DNA of 64,000 bases, taken from Caballeronia fortuita. Its GTDB lineage: Bacteria; Pseudomonadota; Gammaproteobacteria; Burkholderiales; Burkholderiaceae. The DNA is taken from assembly GCF_001544835.2 (NCBI RefSeq), contig NZ_FCNX02000015.1, positions 1-64,000 of the forward strand, read 5' to 3'. Below the pieces are notes generated by a model. The model made no database searches. It was not told the origin of the DNA and saw nothing but the letters and a program-made list of their open reading frames with translations. Both the position numbers and the translations under genes were made by a program. Below are positions 26,403 to 35,986 of this stretch, piece by piece (position 1 is the stretch's first letter; each line of letters begins with the position of its first letter).

Positions 26403-27863
26403 CTACTGGCCGGAGCCCGTTGCATTGGCGACTTCTTTCGTATCGCTCGCCGTGTAGTCCGCTTGCCACCCGCCGCCCAACGCCTTCACGAGCGCCACGG
26501 AAACGGTGTGCTGCTGACCGTGAATCTGCACGTCCTGACGCTCGCTCGTGAGCAATTGCTGCTGCGCGGTAATGACATCGAGATAAGCGACGAGGCCGCC
26601 CGAATAGCGATCGTTCGCGAGCGAGAGCAGGCGTTGCGCATCGACGACGGCGGCATGCGATTGTTTCGCCGCGCCATCCAGCACCGACAATCCGACGATG
26701 CCGTCCTGCACTTGCTGAAACGCGCCGAGCACGGTCTGACGATAGTTCGCGACCGCCGCGACATAGCCTTCGTTGGCGAAGTCGACGGCAGCGGCGCGCC
26801 GTCCGCCATCGAAGACGACCTGGCTCGCCATCGTCCCGATGGTCCACAAGAGACTCGGCGCGGATATCAGACTGGAGAACGCGGTGCTTTCCCAGCCGAT
26901 CGTGCCGTTGAGCGTGAGACTTGGAAAGAACGCGGCCTTCGCAACGCCGATCTGCGCATTGGCCGCGGCCATCGCGCGTTCGGCCGAGGCGACATCGGGT
27001 CTGCGCTGCAGCACGTCGCTCGGCAACCCGAGTGGAATCGAAGGAAGCGGATGATCAGTCAATTCCGGTGCGATCGAGAACTGCGGCGCGGGGGTGCCGA
27101 CGAGCGCGGCAATCGCATGCTCGAACTGCGCGCGCTGGTTCAGCAGAAGTTGCGACTGCACGCGTGTCTGATCGAGCAATGCCTGTTGCTGCAACACGTC
27201 GAGTCCCGATACCGCGCCGAGATCGTGTTGCGCCTGAACATAGTCGAGCGCCTTCTTCTGCAGATCGACGGAGCGGTTCAGCACGTCGATCTCGGCATCG
27301 AGCTCGCGCATCGAGAAGTAGTCGCTCGCGAGATCGGTGGTCAGCACGAGACGCGCGTTCGCCAGATCGTCGCGCGATTCGTCCGCCGTTGCATGCGCGG
27401 CCTCCACTTCACGACGAATGCGGCCGAAGAGATCGACGTCGTAATCGACCGTCGGCGCGAGCTTCACGTCGTTCTGCACGGTCGAGTTGCTCGGGCTCGC
27501 GTAGTTGGTGACGGGACGATTCTTCGATATGCGAAAGCGCGACGCGTTCGCGCCGAGATCGATTTCCGGCAGCGCGAGCGACGACGTCTGCGCGAGCGTC
27601 GCGCGCGCCTGCGCGTAATGCGCGGCCGCGGCGGCAAGCGTCTGATTCTGCGCGAGCGCCTGCGTTTCGAGGCCATTCAGCGCGCCATCGCCGAAGCCTT
27701 GCCACCATTCGAGCGCGAGCGGCGCATGCGATGGTTCGCCGACGCGCCAGTACGAGTCCGTCTTCCATGTCGGCGGCGTGTCTGCAACGGGCCGGCGATA
27801 GTCCGGCCCGACCGTGCAAGCGGCAAGCAGCGATACGAGCGTGATGCCGAGCGCCGTTCTCAT
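26403..27863 (-). CDS. NodT-family outer-membrane efflux lipoprotein
   Basis: A 486-residue TolC-like outer-membrane factor. The N-terminus has a lipobox (SLLAAC, Cys16) followed by TVGPDYRRP, typical of NodT/OprM-like lipoproteins. Two OEP repeats follow, with segments such as SLALPEIDLGANASR and ASAERAMAAANAQIGVAKAAFFPSLTL. It forms the exit duct with the adaptor and RND pump encoded just upstream, and its ATG overlaps the adaptor stop (ATGA). Confidence 0.92.
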   Translation of the reverse strand: MRTALGITLVSLLAACTVGPDYRRPVADTPPTWKTDSYWRVGEPSHAPLALEWWQGFGDGALNGLETQALAQNQTLAAAAAHYAQARATLAQTSSLALPEIDLGANASRFRISKNRPVTNYASPSNSTVQNDVKLAPTVDYDVDLFGRIRREVEAAHATADESRDDLANARLVLTTDLASDYFSMRELDAEIDVLNRSVDLQKKALDYVQAQHDLGAVSGLDVLQQQALLDQTRVQSQLLLNQRAQFEHAIAALVGTPAPQFSIAPELTDHPLPSIPLGLPSDVLQRRPDVASAERAMAAANAQIGVAKAAFFPSLTLNGTIGWESTAFSSLISAPSLLWTIGTMASQVVFDGGRRAAAVDFANEGYVAAVANYRQTVLGAFQQVQDGIVGLSVLDGAAKQSHAAVVDAQRLLSLANDRYSGGLVAYLDVITAQQQLLTSERQDVQIHGQQHTVSVALVKALGGGWQADYTASDTKEVANATGSGQ

Positions 27864-29110
27864 GACGCGGCCTTGGCACCCGATGCGGGCTGCGGTTGCT
27901 GCGATTGCTTCTGCTGCGGCGCGATCGTCACATGATCGCCATCGGCAATCGAATCGCTCGGGTTGATGATGACCTTGTCGCTTGCATCGATGCCGCTCTC
28001 TATTTCGAGCGATTGCCCCAGATCCTGCGCGATCACGATCTTGTGCAGACGCACGTGACCGTTGCCGTCGACGACCGCGAGGCGCGGGCCTTCTGCGCGA
28101 AACAGCAGCGCATTGCCCGGCACGAGCAGACGCGCATGCGCGCTCGCCGGCACCGCGACCTGCACATAGGCGCCGGGCCGCAGACGGCCATCGTGATTGG
28201 GCAGCGTCACTTCGACCTGCAATGAACGCGTCGGCACGTCGATCGCACCGGAGATATGCGTGATCTTGCCGTGGAACTGCTGGCCGGGCAGCTCCGCTTG
28301 CGAAACCGTCACGTCCTGCCCGACGGTCACGTTCTGCGCATACGCCTGCGGCAATTGCACGAACACGCGCAACGGATCGGACTGCGCGAGCGCGAACAAT
28401 GCGCGGCTCGTGCCGCTGCCCGCATCGATGAGATCGCCGACATCGACGTTGCGTTGCGTGACTACGCCCGCGAACGGCGCGACGACGCGCTTGAACGATT
28501 CGAGTTGACGCAGCCGCTTCACGTTGGCATCGGCGGCGGCGAGATTCGCGACATCCTGGTTGTACGTGCTTTGACGCTCGTCGAGTTCCTGTTGCGATAC
28601 GGCATCGCGTTGACGCAATTGCTGCCAGCGTTCGAGCGAACTCTTCGCAAGGCCGAGACTCGATGCGGTCTGATCGCGTTGCGCGACGGCTTGCGCGAGT
28701 TCCTGATCGATCTCGGGCGTGTCGAGATCGGCGAGCACCTGGCCTTGCTTGACGCGCGCGCCGATATCGACATACCAGTGCAGCAGATAACCCGTCGCGC
28801 GCGCGTAGATCGGCGATTCGACGAAGCCGCGCAACGTGCCCGGCAAGGTCGTGTCGCCGCCGCCGTCGGTCTGCGCCGGCACGACGACATTCACGTATTG
28901 CTGCGCGTTCTGTTGCGTGCGCGTCGCGATCGAATGGCTATGCATGACGTCGGTGACGACGGTGCGCGCCGCGCCGATCGCGAGCAGCGCGAGCACGATG
29001 ACGAGCGCGATCTTCGCGCGCTTCCATTCGACATGGCGCGGCGGCAGCGCGGGCCCTTCATTCGGGTCGCGAGCGGGGATCGCAAGCGATGCGTGGTTCT
29101 TTTCGGTCAT
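27860..29110 (-). CDS. RND efflux periplasmic adaptor (membrane fusion protein)
   Basis: A 416-residue HlyD/AcrA-type adaptor. One N-terminal TM anchor (about residues 30-50) replaces a signal peptide. A lipoyl/barrel-sandwich region (YLLHWYVDIGARVKQGQVLADLDTPEID) flanks an alpha-helical hairpin with QELDERQSTYNQD. The beta-barrel shows VVAPFAGVVTQRNVDVGDLI, and the tail is Gln-rich (APQQKQSQQPQP). It bridges the RND pump and the outer-membrane factor. The gap to the pump gene is 21 bp. Confidence 0.92.
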   Translation of the reverse strand: MTEKNHASLAIPARDPNEGPALPPRHVEWKRAKIALVIVLALLAIGAARTVVTDVMHSHSIATRTQQNAQQYVNVVVPAQTDGGGDTTLPGTLRGFVESPIYARATGYLLHWYVDIGARVKQGQVLADLDTPEIDQELAQAVAQRDQTASSLGLAKSSLERWQQLRQRDAVSQQELDERQSTYNQDVANLAAADANVKRLRQLESFKRVVAPFAGVVTQRNVDVGDLIDAGSGTSRALFALAQSDPLRVFVQLPQAYAQNVTVGQDVTVSQAELPGQQFHGKITHISGAIDVPTRSLQVEVTLPNHDGRLRPGAYVQVAVPASAHARLLVPGNALLFRAEGPRLAVVDGNGHVRLHKIVIAQDLGQSLEIESGIDASDKVIINPSDSIADGDHVTIAPQQKQSQQPQPASGAKAAS

Positions 29111-29131
29111 GTTCGTCCGGATGTTTCGATA

Positions 29132-32100
29132 TCAGTGTTGGCCGCCGCCGTCTTCATGTTGCGTGGGGTCCTTGGGCGCGGCGCGGCGCGCGAGACGCGC
29201 ATGAATGCCCGCAAACACGAGCGGCACGAAAAAGAGCGTGGAAACCGTTGCGAACAGCAGGCCGCCGATGACCGCGCGGCCAAGCGGCGCGTTCTGCTCC
29301 GCGCCTTCGCCGAGACCGAGCGCCATCGGCACCATGCCGATGATCATCGCGAAGGCGGTCATCAAGACAGGACGTATGCGGCTCGCGCCCGCTTCGAGCG
29401 CGGCGGTGAGCGGCGGCATGCCGGCGTTCAGACGCTGGCGCGCGAACGAGACCATCAGGATGCTGTTCGCCGTGGCGACGCCCATCGTCATGATCGCGCC
29501 GGTGAGCGCGGGCACGCTCAGGTGCGTGCCGGTCAGAAAGAGCATCCAGACGATGCCCGCGAGCGCGGCGGGCAACGCGCTCACGATGATGAGCGGATCG
29601 ATCCACGACTGGAAATTCACGACAATCAGCAGATACACGAGCACGATCGCCATCGCGACTCCGAGGCCTAGGCCGAAGAACGACGAACGCATCGTTTCGA
29701 CCTGACCGCGCACGACGATCTGACTGCCGCGCGGAAGCGCCTTGCGTGCATCGTCGACGAGATGATTCACCTGCCGCGCGACGCTGCCGAGATCGCGCCC
29801 TTCGACGCTCACGAAGAGATCGATCACCGGGCGGATGTTGTAGTGCGTGACCACCGCGAACTCGTTCTTTGGCGAGAGGCGCACGAGATTGCCGAGCAGT
29901 TGCGTGGGTCCGTTGATCGATGCGGACACGGGCGTGCGCAGCAGTTCATCGATCGATGACACCTGATACTGCGGCGTCTGCACCGCGAGGTTGTATTCGA
30001 CGCCGTTGCGCGGATTGAACCAGAATCCCGGCGCGGTCTGCGAGCTTCCCGACAGGGACACCAGCACGTTCTGCGCGACGTTGCTCGCCGAGAGATTGAG
30101 TTGCTGCAGACGCGTGCGATCCATCTGCAGATCGATTGCGGGCTCGTCGAGCTTCTGCTGGATATGCGTATCGACGTTGCCGGGAATCATGCGAATCTGC
30201 TTCATCAGCTTGCTCGCGACTTCGAAGTTTGCCTGGCCGTTCTGTCCTTGAATCTGCACGTCGATGGCGGCGGGCAGGCCGAAGTTCAAGATCTGCGTGA
30301 CGATGTCGGCGGGCTGAAAGAAGAACTCGACGCCGGGAAAGCGGCGCGGCAAGAGCGCACGCAATTCGTCGATGTACTTCTGCGTCGGCGAGTGATCGGC
30401 ATTGAGCGCGACCTGTATCTCGCCGTCGAGCGTGCCGATCGTCCCCGCATTGCTGTACGAGAGATTGATGCCGCTATAAGGCAGCCCGAGGTTGTCGAGT
30501 ATCGTCGCGAGCTCGTCTTGCGGCACGAGCTGGCGCACGACCTTCTCGACTTCATCGGCGAGACGCGCGGTTTCCTCGATACGCGTGCCGGTCGGCGCGC
30601 GCATGTGCAGGCGGATATCGCCCGCGTCGACGCTCGGAAAGAAGTCTTCGCCGAGCACGAACACGAGGCCCGCCGAGAGCAGACAGCAGCCGAGAAAGAG
30701 CGAAGCGAAGACACGCCGCTTCACGAGCAGGGTCGACAGAATCACGATATACGCGCCGCGCATGCGCTCGAAGCCGCGATCGAAACGGCGATGCAAGCGC
30801 ATGAAAAGATTCGGCTTGGCTTTCGCATCAGGCGCGTGCGCGTGGCCCATCAACAGCATCGCGAGCGTCGGCACGAGCGTGCGCGAAAGAATGTACGACG
30901 CGATCATCGCGAAGACGACGGCTTCCGCAAGCGGCACGAACAGGAACTTGGCGACGCCGGTGAGAAAGAACATCGGCACGAACACGATGCAGATGCATAG
31001 TGTCGAGACGAGCGCGGGCACGGCGATCTCGCCTGCGCCTTCGAGAATCGCGTCGTGCAGATTCGTGCCGAGATGCAAATGACGTTCGATGTTTTCGATC
31101 GTCACCGTGGCGTCGTCGACGAGAATGCCGACCGCGAGCGCGAGGCCGCCGAGCGTCATGATGTTGATGGTCTGGCCGAGCGCATGCAGCACGATCAACG
31201 ACGAAAGAATCGAGAGCGGTATCGAGATCGCGATGATGCAGGTGCTGCGCCAATTGCCGAGAAAGAGCAGGATCATCGCGGCGGTGAGCGCGGCGGCGAT
31301 CAGCGCTTCGCGCACGACACCTTGCACGGCGGCCTTCACGAACACCGATTGATCGAAGAGCGCGCTGATCTTGAGATCGGACGGCAGCGACGCACGCGCC
31401 TGCGGCAAGAGGTCTTGCAGCGTGTTGACGATTGAAAGCGTCGACGCGTTGCCGTTCTTCAACACCGATATCAGCACGCCGCGATGGCCGTCCTGACGCA
31501 CGATGTTGGTCTGCGGCGAAAAGCCGTCGCGCACGTGCGCGACTTCGCGAAGATAGGTCGTCGCGCCGTTGATCGTGCGCACGGGAATGTCGTTCAGACC
31601 CGCGACGGTCGCGGGCGAGCCGTTCATGTCGATCGTGTATTCGCGCGGACCGATCTTCGCGGTACCCGTTGGCAGGATCAGGTTCTGCGCGTTGACGGCC
31701 TGCACGACATCGGTCGGCGTGAGCCCTTTTGCAAGAAGCGCGCGTGTGTCGAGATCGACGGAAATAAGGCGCGTCTTGCCGCCGTACGGATACGGCACCG
31801 CCGCACCCGGAATCGTTACGAGCTGCGGACGCAGGAAGTTGAGCGCGGTGTCGTTCAGATCCTGTTCCGATTGCTTCGGACTCGAAAGCCCGAGCTGAAT
31901 CACCGGAATGCTCGATGCCGAATAGCTGATGACGAGCGGCGGCGTCGCACCCGGCGGCATCTGCTTCAATTGCGCCTGTTCGACGGCCACCGTTTGCGCG
32001 ATCGCGGTCTGGATATTCGCGGTCGGTTGCAGAAAGAGCTTGATGATCGCGATGCCTTGCAGCGATTGCGACTCGATATGCTCGATATTGTTCACCGTGG

Positions 32101-32317
32101 TCGTGAGACTGCGCTCGTTGACCGACGTGATGCGATTGGCCATGTCCTGTGCGGAAAGGCCGGTGTAATTCCAGATGATGCTGACGACGGGTATATCGAT
32201 TTCAGGCAGCACGTCGACGGGCGTCGTCACGAGCACGAACGGCGTCGCCAGCAGGATCATGATGGCCATCACGATGAACGTGTATGGCCGCTTAAGCGCA
32301 ACGTTGACTATCCACAT
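29132..32317 (-). CDS. RND-family multidrug/efflux inner-membrane pump
   Basis: A 1061-residue proton-driven transporter of the AcrB (HAE1/MdtB-like) type. It starts MWIVNVALKRPYTFIVM, with TM1 then a large periplasmic loop with NRITSVNERSLTTTVNNIEH. TM4 carries the paired proton-relay Asp in GILVDDATVTIENIERH (about residue 400), which separates drug-type pumps from several divergent forms. A second porter loop and TM7-12 follow, ending with a His-rich tail. It is the first gene of a pump-adaptor-OMF-regulator-kinase series on one strand. The substrate is not evident; the CusS-like kinase hints at metal or envelope stress, while the pump looks drug-type. Confidence 0.93.
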   Translation of the reverse strand: MWIVNVALKRPYTFIVMAIMILLATPFVLVTTPVDVLPEIDIPVVSIIWNYTGLSAQDMANRITSVNERSLTTTVNNIEHIESQSLQGIAIIKLFLQPTANIQTAIAQTVAVEQAQLKQMPPGATPPLVISYSASSIPVIQLGLSSPKQSEQDLNDTALNFLRPQLVTIPGAAVPYPYGGKTRLISVDLDTRALLAKGLTPTDVVQAVNAQNLILPTGTAKIGPREYTIDMNGSPATVAGLNDIPVRTINGATTYLREVAHVRDGFSPQTNIVRQDGHRGVLISVLKNGNASTLSIVNTLQDLLPQARASLPSDLKISALFDQSVFVKAAVQGVVREALIAAALTAAMILLFLGNWRSTCIIAISIPLSILSSLIVLHALGQTINIMTLGGLALAVGILVDDATVTIENIERHLHLGTNLHDAILEGAGEIAVPALVSTLCICIVFVPMFFLTGVAKFLFVPLAEAVVFAMIASYILSRTLVPTLAMLLMGHAHAPDAKAKPNLFMRLHRRFDRGFERMRGAYIVILSTLLVKRRVFASLFLGCCLLSAGLVFVLGEDFFPSVDAGDIRLHMRAPTGTRIEETARLADEVEKVVRQLVPQDELATILDNLGLPYSGINLSYSNAGTIGTLDGEIQVALNADHSPTQKYIDELRALLPRRFPGVEFFFQPADIVTQILNFGLPAAIDVQIQGQNGQANFEVASKLMKQIRMIPGNVDTHIQQKLDEPAIDLQMDRTRLQQLNLSASNVAQNVLVSLSGSSQTAPGFWFNPRNGVEYNLAVQTPQYQVSSIDELLRTPVSASINGPTQLLGNLVRLSPKNEFAVVTHYNIRPVIDLFVSVEGRDLGSVARQVNHLVDDARKALPRGSQIVVRGQVETMRSSFFGLGLGVAMAIVLVYLLIVVNFQSWIDPLIIVSALPAALAGIVWMLFLTGTHLSVPALTGAIMTMGVATANSILMVSFARQRLNAGMPPLTAALEAGASRIRPVLMTAFAMIIGMVPMALGLGEGAEQNAPLGRAVIGGLLFATVSTLFFVPLVFAGIHARLARRAAPKDPTQHEDGGGQH

Positions 32318-32530
32318 TGAGGCGTTCGGAAGAAGCGGAGGAAGGGCGCTGCGAAAGAAGCAGAGACGGCGAGCGGTCCGCCATCGGTGTCGCTATGGTA
32401 GTGGCCGGGTGCCAACGACAATATGACGTGAATATGGCGCTTCTGTCAGATTAGGCGAGTTGAAAGCAAGCTTGCGAAAGCGCGCGGTAGGGCGCGCGCG
32501 CTTCATGTTCGATGCGGGAATAACAGGCGT

Positions 32531-32806
32531 TTAGCGCAGGTATCGATCCGCGTTGGGCGCTAGATTCGGATAGCCCGGTTGCGTGCGATAGACGCTCGAG
32601 CCGGTATAGATGCCTTCCTTGATGTCGAGGAAACTGCCGGGATATTGCGCGTCGTGCTCCGATGGACGGTAACCGGCGCGCTCGGCCTTCACGAGATCCT
32701 CGCGGACTTGCTGACGTGTTAAGCCGTCGGACTGCGCGAACGCTGAGAGCGGCGCCGCAGAGACAGCGGCGAAAGCGACGAGGGCAATGCGCGTAACAAG
32801 CTTCAT
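32531..32806 (-). CDS. DUF4148-family secreted protein
   Basis: A 91-residue protein with a signal peptide (MKLVTRIALVAFAAVSAAP, cleavage near AFA) and the DUF4148 pattern: GLTRQQVREDLVKAERAGY followed by a P-S-E-H-D-A-x-YP motif. This small periplasmic family is abundant in Burkholderiaceae and its function is unknown. A good ribosome site (GAGGAGTCCGCC) precedes the ATG. A second copy lies directly upstream on the same strand. Confidence 0.88.
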   Translation of the reverse strand: MKLVTRIALVAFAAVSAAPLSAFAQSDGLTRQQVREDLVKAERAGYRPSEHDAQYPGSFLDIKEGIYTGSSVYRTQPGYPNLAPNADRYLR

Positions 32807-32997
32807 GGCGGACTCCTCATGCGGATGACGGGATGAACGCGGCCGGCGACGCGAGTGCGGTGTTCGAACAGCCGCTCTGCGATTGTAGGTATCCGGCGTC
32901 GACGCGCTTATCCTGCATCAGGCGATGAATCGAACGAACGCGCGAAAAGCGCGCGAAGCGAAGCCGCGCGTGTCTCGTTCGAGGAGCGTGCCTGCGT

Positions 32998-33279
32998 TTA
33001 TTGCGGAGTCTGTCCGAGCGGCGTCGTCGACATGGTGCGTCCCGAAGACGACGAGCCGTCCGTGGATGCGCCATATGCGCTCTGTGCGCTCACTTTCGCT
33101 TCCGCTGCCTGGATGTCGTTGGGATAGAAAGCATCGCGTTCGGACGGGTTATAGCCGGCCTGTTCGACGCGTTGCAGATCCTGCTTGACCTGTGCGCGCG
33201 TGAGCCCTTCGGATTGCGCGAGCGCGGCGAGCGGCGCGGCGGCGAGTGCGATGGCGGCGATGCGTGTGACGAGTTTCAT
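32998..33279 (-). CDS. DUF4148-family secreted protein (second copy)
   Basis: A 93-residue protein with a signal peptide (MKLVTRIAAIALAAAPLAA) and the DUF4148 core GLTRAQVKQDLQRVEQAGY, NPSERDAFYPNDIQAAE. Its Ser/Gly/Thr-rich tail differs from the neighbouring copy, while the signal region is nearly identical, showing a tandem duplication. The start at 33279 follows GAGGAGCACGCC; the longer open frame to 33363 is rejected. Confidence 0.87.
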   Translation of the reverse strand: MKLVTRIAAIALAAAPLAALAQSEGLTRAQVKQDLQRVEQAGYNPSERDAFYPNDIQAAEAKVSAQSAYGASTDGSSSSGRTMSTTPLGQTPQ

Positions 33280-33596
33280 GGCGTGCTCCTCATGGAAGTG
33301 AAGGATGAACGCGGCGTGCGGTTGCGCGATAAGCAGCGTCGGCACGGTTACCACAGCCACCACCCAATTCTATTTGTCGGACGGTGACGACATGCTGGCG
33401 ATCACATGGCGATATGGTCAGATTGGAGCACGCGCTGAAAGGGCCGAAAGACGCATCGCGTAGCCGCCTGCGATCGCTTGCGGCCGATGATAGACTCGCC
33501 CCGCGTGAGGCGTTTTGTAAGCCACTCATAAGAACATCGTTCGCGGATGCCGCGCGCTTCAAAGGCATCTTAGACATCGCATCGGGAACCGATAAA
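33280..33596. other. Intergenic region between DUF4148 gene and mntH-like gene
   Basis: About 317 bp between divergent genes, expected to hold both promoters and any Mn/Fe-responsive control of the mntH-like gene. The frame from 33384 runs into the transporter, but its first 70 codons show no transporter-like sequence. I could not identify a convincing MntR/Fur box or a manganese riboswitch by eye. Confidence 0.4.
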
Positions 33597-34929
33597 TTGC
33601 CGTTCAATCTGCCGACCACGGCCACCGCGCCGTTTTGTCCATCGGAAGTCAAAGGCTCGGTCGCGGTTGCGCCGGGCGCGCCGCTCTGGAAGAAGCTCCT
33701 GCAATTCGCGGGACCGGGCCTGCTCATTTCCATCGGCTACATGGACCCCGGCAACTGGGCGACGGACATCGAAGCTGGATCGCGCTACGGCTATAGCCTG
33801 CTCTTCGTCGTCGTGCTGTCGAGCCTCGCGGCGATGGTGCTGCAATGCCTTTCGATGCGCCTTGGAATCGTCACCGGGAAAGACCTCGCGCAGCTATCGA
33901 GAGAGCGTTACGCGAAACCCGTCGCGAACGTGCAATGGATGCTGGCGGAGCTGTCGATCATCGCCTGCGATCTCGCCGAAGTGCTCGGCGGCGCGCTCGC
34001 ATTTCATTTGCTGTTCGGCGTTTCGCTGATGTGGGGCGTCGTGCTCACCGCATTCGATACGCTCATCGTGCTCGGATTGAAGGGGAAGAATTTTCGCGAT
34101 CTCGAAGCGATCATGCTCGGGCTCATCGCGACGATCGGCGTGGGTTATATCGTCGAACTCGTGCTCGTCAAGCCGCACTGGCCTTCGGTCGCAGCGGGGC
34201 TCGTGCCGTCGATTCACGCGTTGAGCGATCGCGAGCCGCTCTATCTCGCGATCGGCATTCTCGGTGCGACCGTGATGCCGCATAACCTGTATCTGCATTC
34301 GTCGATCGTGCAGACGCGCATCGTGAATCGCGACATCAAGAGCCTTGCATCGGCGATCAATCTTTCGCGTCTCGATACGATCGTGTCGCTCATTCTCGCG
34401 TTGCTGATCAATGCTGCGATCCTGATTCTCGCGGCATCGGCGTTTCATGCAACGGGACAACACGCAGGTCACCGAGATCGAAGACGCTTACAAGCTGCTC
34501 GCGCCGATCGTCGGAACGGGTCTGGCTGCAATTCTCTTCGCGGTGACTTTGTTCGCATCGGGGCAAAGCTCGACGTTCACGGGAACCATCGCGGGGCAGG
34601 TCATCATGGAAGGATTCCTGCAACTGAAAATTCCGTGCTATCAGCGCAGATTCATCACGCGCGCGCTCGCGCTCGTGCCCGCGCTGATCGGCGTGTACGT
34701 GATGGGAAACGGTGCGGTCGGCAAGCTGCTCGTCGCAAGCCAGGTCGTCTTGAGTCTGCAGTTGCCGTTCGCGCTGTATCCGCTGATCCGGATGACGAGC
34801 GATCGCACGTTGATGGGCACGTTCGCGAACAGGCTGCATATGAAGTTCGTCGCGTGGGCGCTGTTTGCCGTGATCAGCGCCGCGAATGCGTGGCTCGTCG
34901 TGCAGACGGTAGGAGAGTGGATCGGCTGA
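33597..34929 (+). pseudogene. mntH: Nramp-family Mn(II)/divalent metal transporter, frameshifted
   Basis: The reading frame encodes an Nramp transporter: GPGLLISIGYMDPGNWATDIEAG with the metal-binding DPGN motif in TM1, and later ATVMPHNLYLHSSIVQTR around the TM6 MPHN motif. At about 34459-34460 the frame changes. Frame 1 runs ASAFHATGQ and then becomes nonsense, while the +1 frame continues at once with TQVTEIEDAYKLLAPIVG to the natural C-terminus at 34929. One extra A in GGACAACACGCAG explains it. Either the gene is inactivated or the base is an assembly error. The start is uncertain: TTG 33597 gives about 444 residues, the normal length, whereas the upstream ATGs give an unusual extension. 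Confidence 0.8.
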
Positions 34930-34935
34930 AATGCA

Positions 34936-34973
34936 AAACGCGCCATGCATCATTCGATTTGCATGGCGCGTTT
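34936..34973. terminator. Bidirectional terminator between mntH and motB
   Basis: AAACGCGCCATGCA (34936-34949) is the exact reverse complement of TGCATGGCGCGTTT (34960-34973) around a 10-nt loop. A-rich and T-rich flanks let it terminate the convergent mntH-like and motAB transcripts. Confidence 0.8.
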
Positions 34974-34987
34974 CGTTGCAACGTCGC

Positions 34988-35968
34988 TTACTTCACGACT
35001 GCCACCGGCGCATTCGATTTCGCCGCGACCGCTGCCGGAATCGCCGCCTCGACCGGGCGGTTTTCATCCACCGTCGTTCTGCCGCCATCGCGGAAGAAGG
35101 CCTGTTCCGCCGCCTTGTTCAGCACGAGAATGCTGATGCGCCGATTGGTCGGTTCATCGACGACATCCTTGTTGAGCGGCAGCACGTCGGCGAGTCCGCG
35201 CACTTGCAGCACCTTGCTTTCCTTCATGCCGCCCGCGACCAGCGCACGACGCGCGGCATTCGCACGTTCGCCCGAAAGCTCCCAGTTCGAATAGCCCGCC
35301 TGATTGCCGGAATAAGGCACAGCATCCGTATGTCCCGCGATCGATACGCGGTTATCGACATCGTTCAGCGATGCGCCGATGTTCGTCAGAATCGTCGTCA
35401 CATAGCTTTCGAGCTTGAAACTGCCGGACGCGAACATCGGCCGCTTCAGCGAATCGACGATCTCGATGCGCAAGCCTTCGCTCGTGATCGCGATGCGGAT
35501 CTGATCCTTGTAAGCACGCAACGCCGGCATCTGTTCGATGAGCGCCATCAGCTTCTGCTTGAGGTGCTGGAGCTTCTGCAAGTCGTCCATCGCGACGGCT
35601 GCGCGCGCGACCGATGGCGGCACCGGTTGCGGCTGCGTCTTGTTGCCTTCGCCCGGACGCGTGCTCGACAAATCCTTGCCGCCGCCCGCGATGACGCTCG
35701 TATGCGCCGATGCGCCGCCGTCGTTGCCGAACAGCGCGGAAAGCGGCGTGTTGAAGTATTGCTCGATGCCTTCCTTGTCGTACTTCGATGTCGATCCGAG
35801 CAGCCACATCAGCAGGAAGAACGCCATCATCGCGGTGACGAAGTCGGCGTATGCGATCTTCCATGCGCCGCCATGATGACCGTGACCATGCGCCTTCTTC
35901 TTGCGCTTGACGACGACAGTCGGCGCAAGCACCGATTGCAGCGGATCGCGTGACGGTTTCTCAGCCAT
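34988..35968 (-). CDS. motB: Flagellar motor stator protein MotB
   Basis: A 326-residue stator subunit. A basic cytoplasmic N-terminus with a His-rich patch (HGHGHHGG) precedes a single TM with the proton-binding Asp42 in YADFVTAMMAFFLLMWLL. The periplasmic OmpA-like peptidoglycan-binding domain (about residues 165-300) has VSIAGHTDAVPY and NWELSGERANAARRAL. It follows motA with an 18-bp gap on the same strand. No other flagellar or chemotaxis genes lie in the window. Confidence 0.95.
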   Translation of the reverse strand: MAEKPSRDPLQSVLAPTVVVKRKKKAHGHGHHGGAWKIAYADFVTAMMAFFLLMWLLGSTSKYDKEGIEQYFNTPLSALFGNDGGASAHTSVIAGGGKDLSSTRPGEGNKTQPQPVPPSVARAAVAMDDLQKLQHLKQKLMALIEQMPALRAYKDQIRIAITSEGLRIEIVDSLKRPMFASGSFKLESYVTTILTNIGASLNDVDNRVSIAGHTDAVPYSGNQAGYSNWELSGERANAARRALVAGGMKESKVLQVRGLADVLPLNKDVVDEPTNRRISILVLNKAAEQAFFRDGGRTTVDENRPVEAAIPAAVAAKSNAPVAVVK

Positions 35969-35986
35969 GATGTCTATGCCGTGAAG

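Noticed and set aside
33384..33596. N-terminal extension of the mntH-like gene from ATG 33384
   Set aside because: The added residues have no transporter-like character and would give an abnormal length; treated as untranslated leader.
34450..34470. Programmed +1 frameshift in the mntH-like gene
   Set aside because: No slippery sequence, stop codon or stimulatory structure was seen; a mutation or sequence error is simpler.
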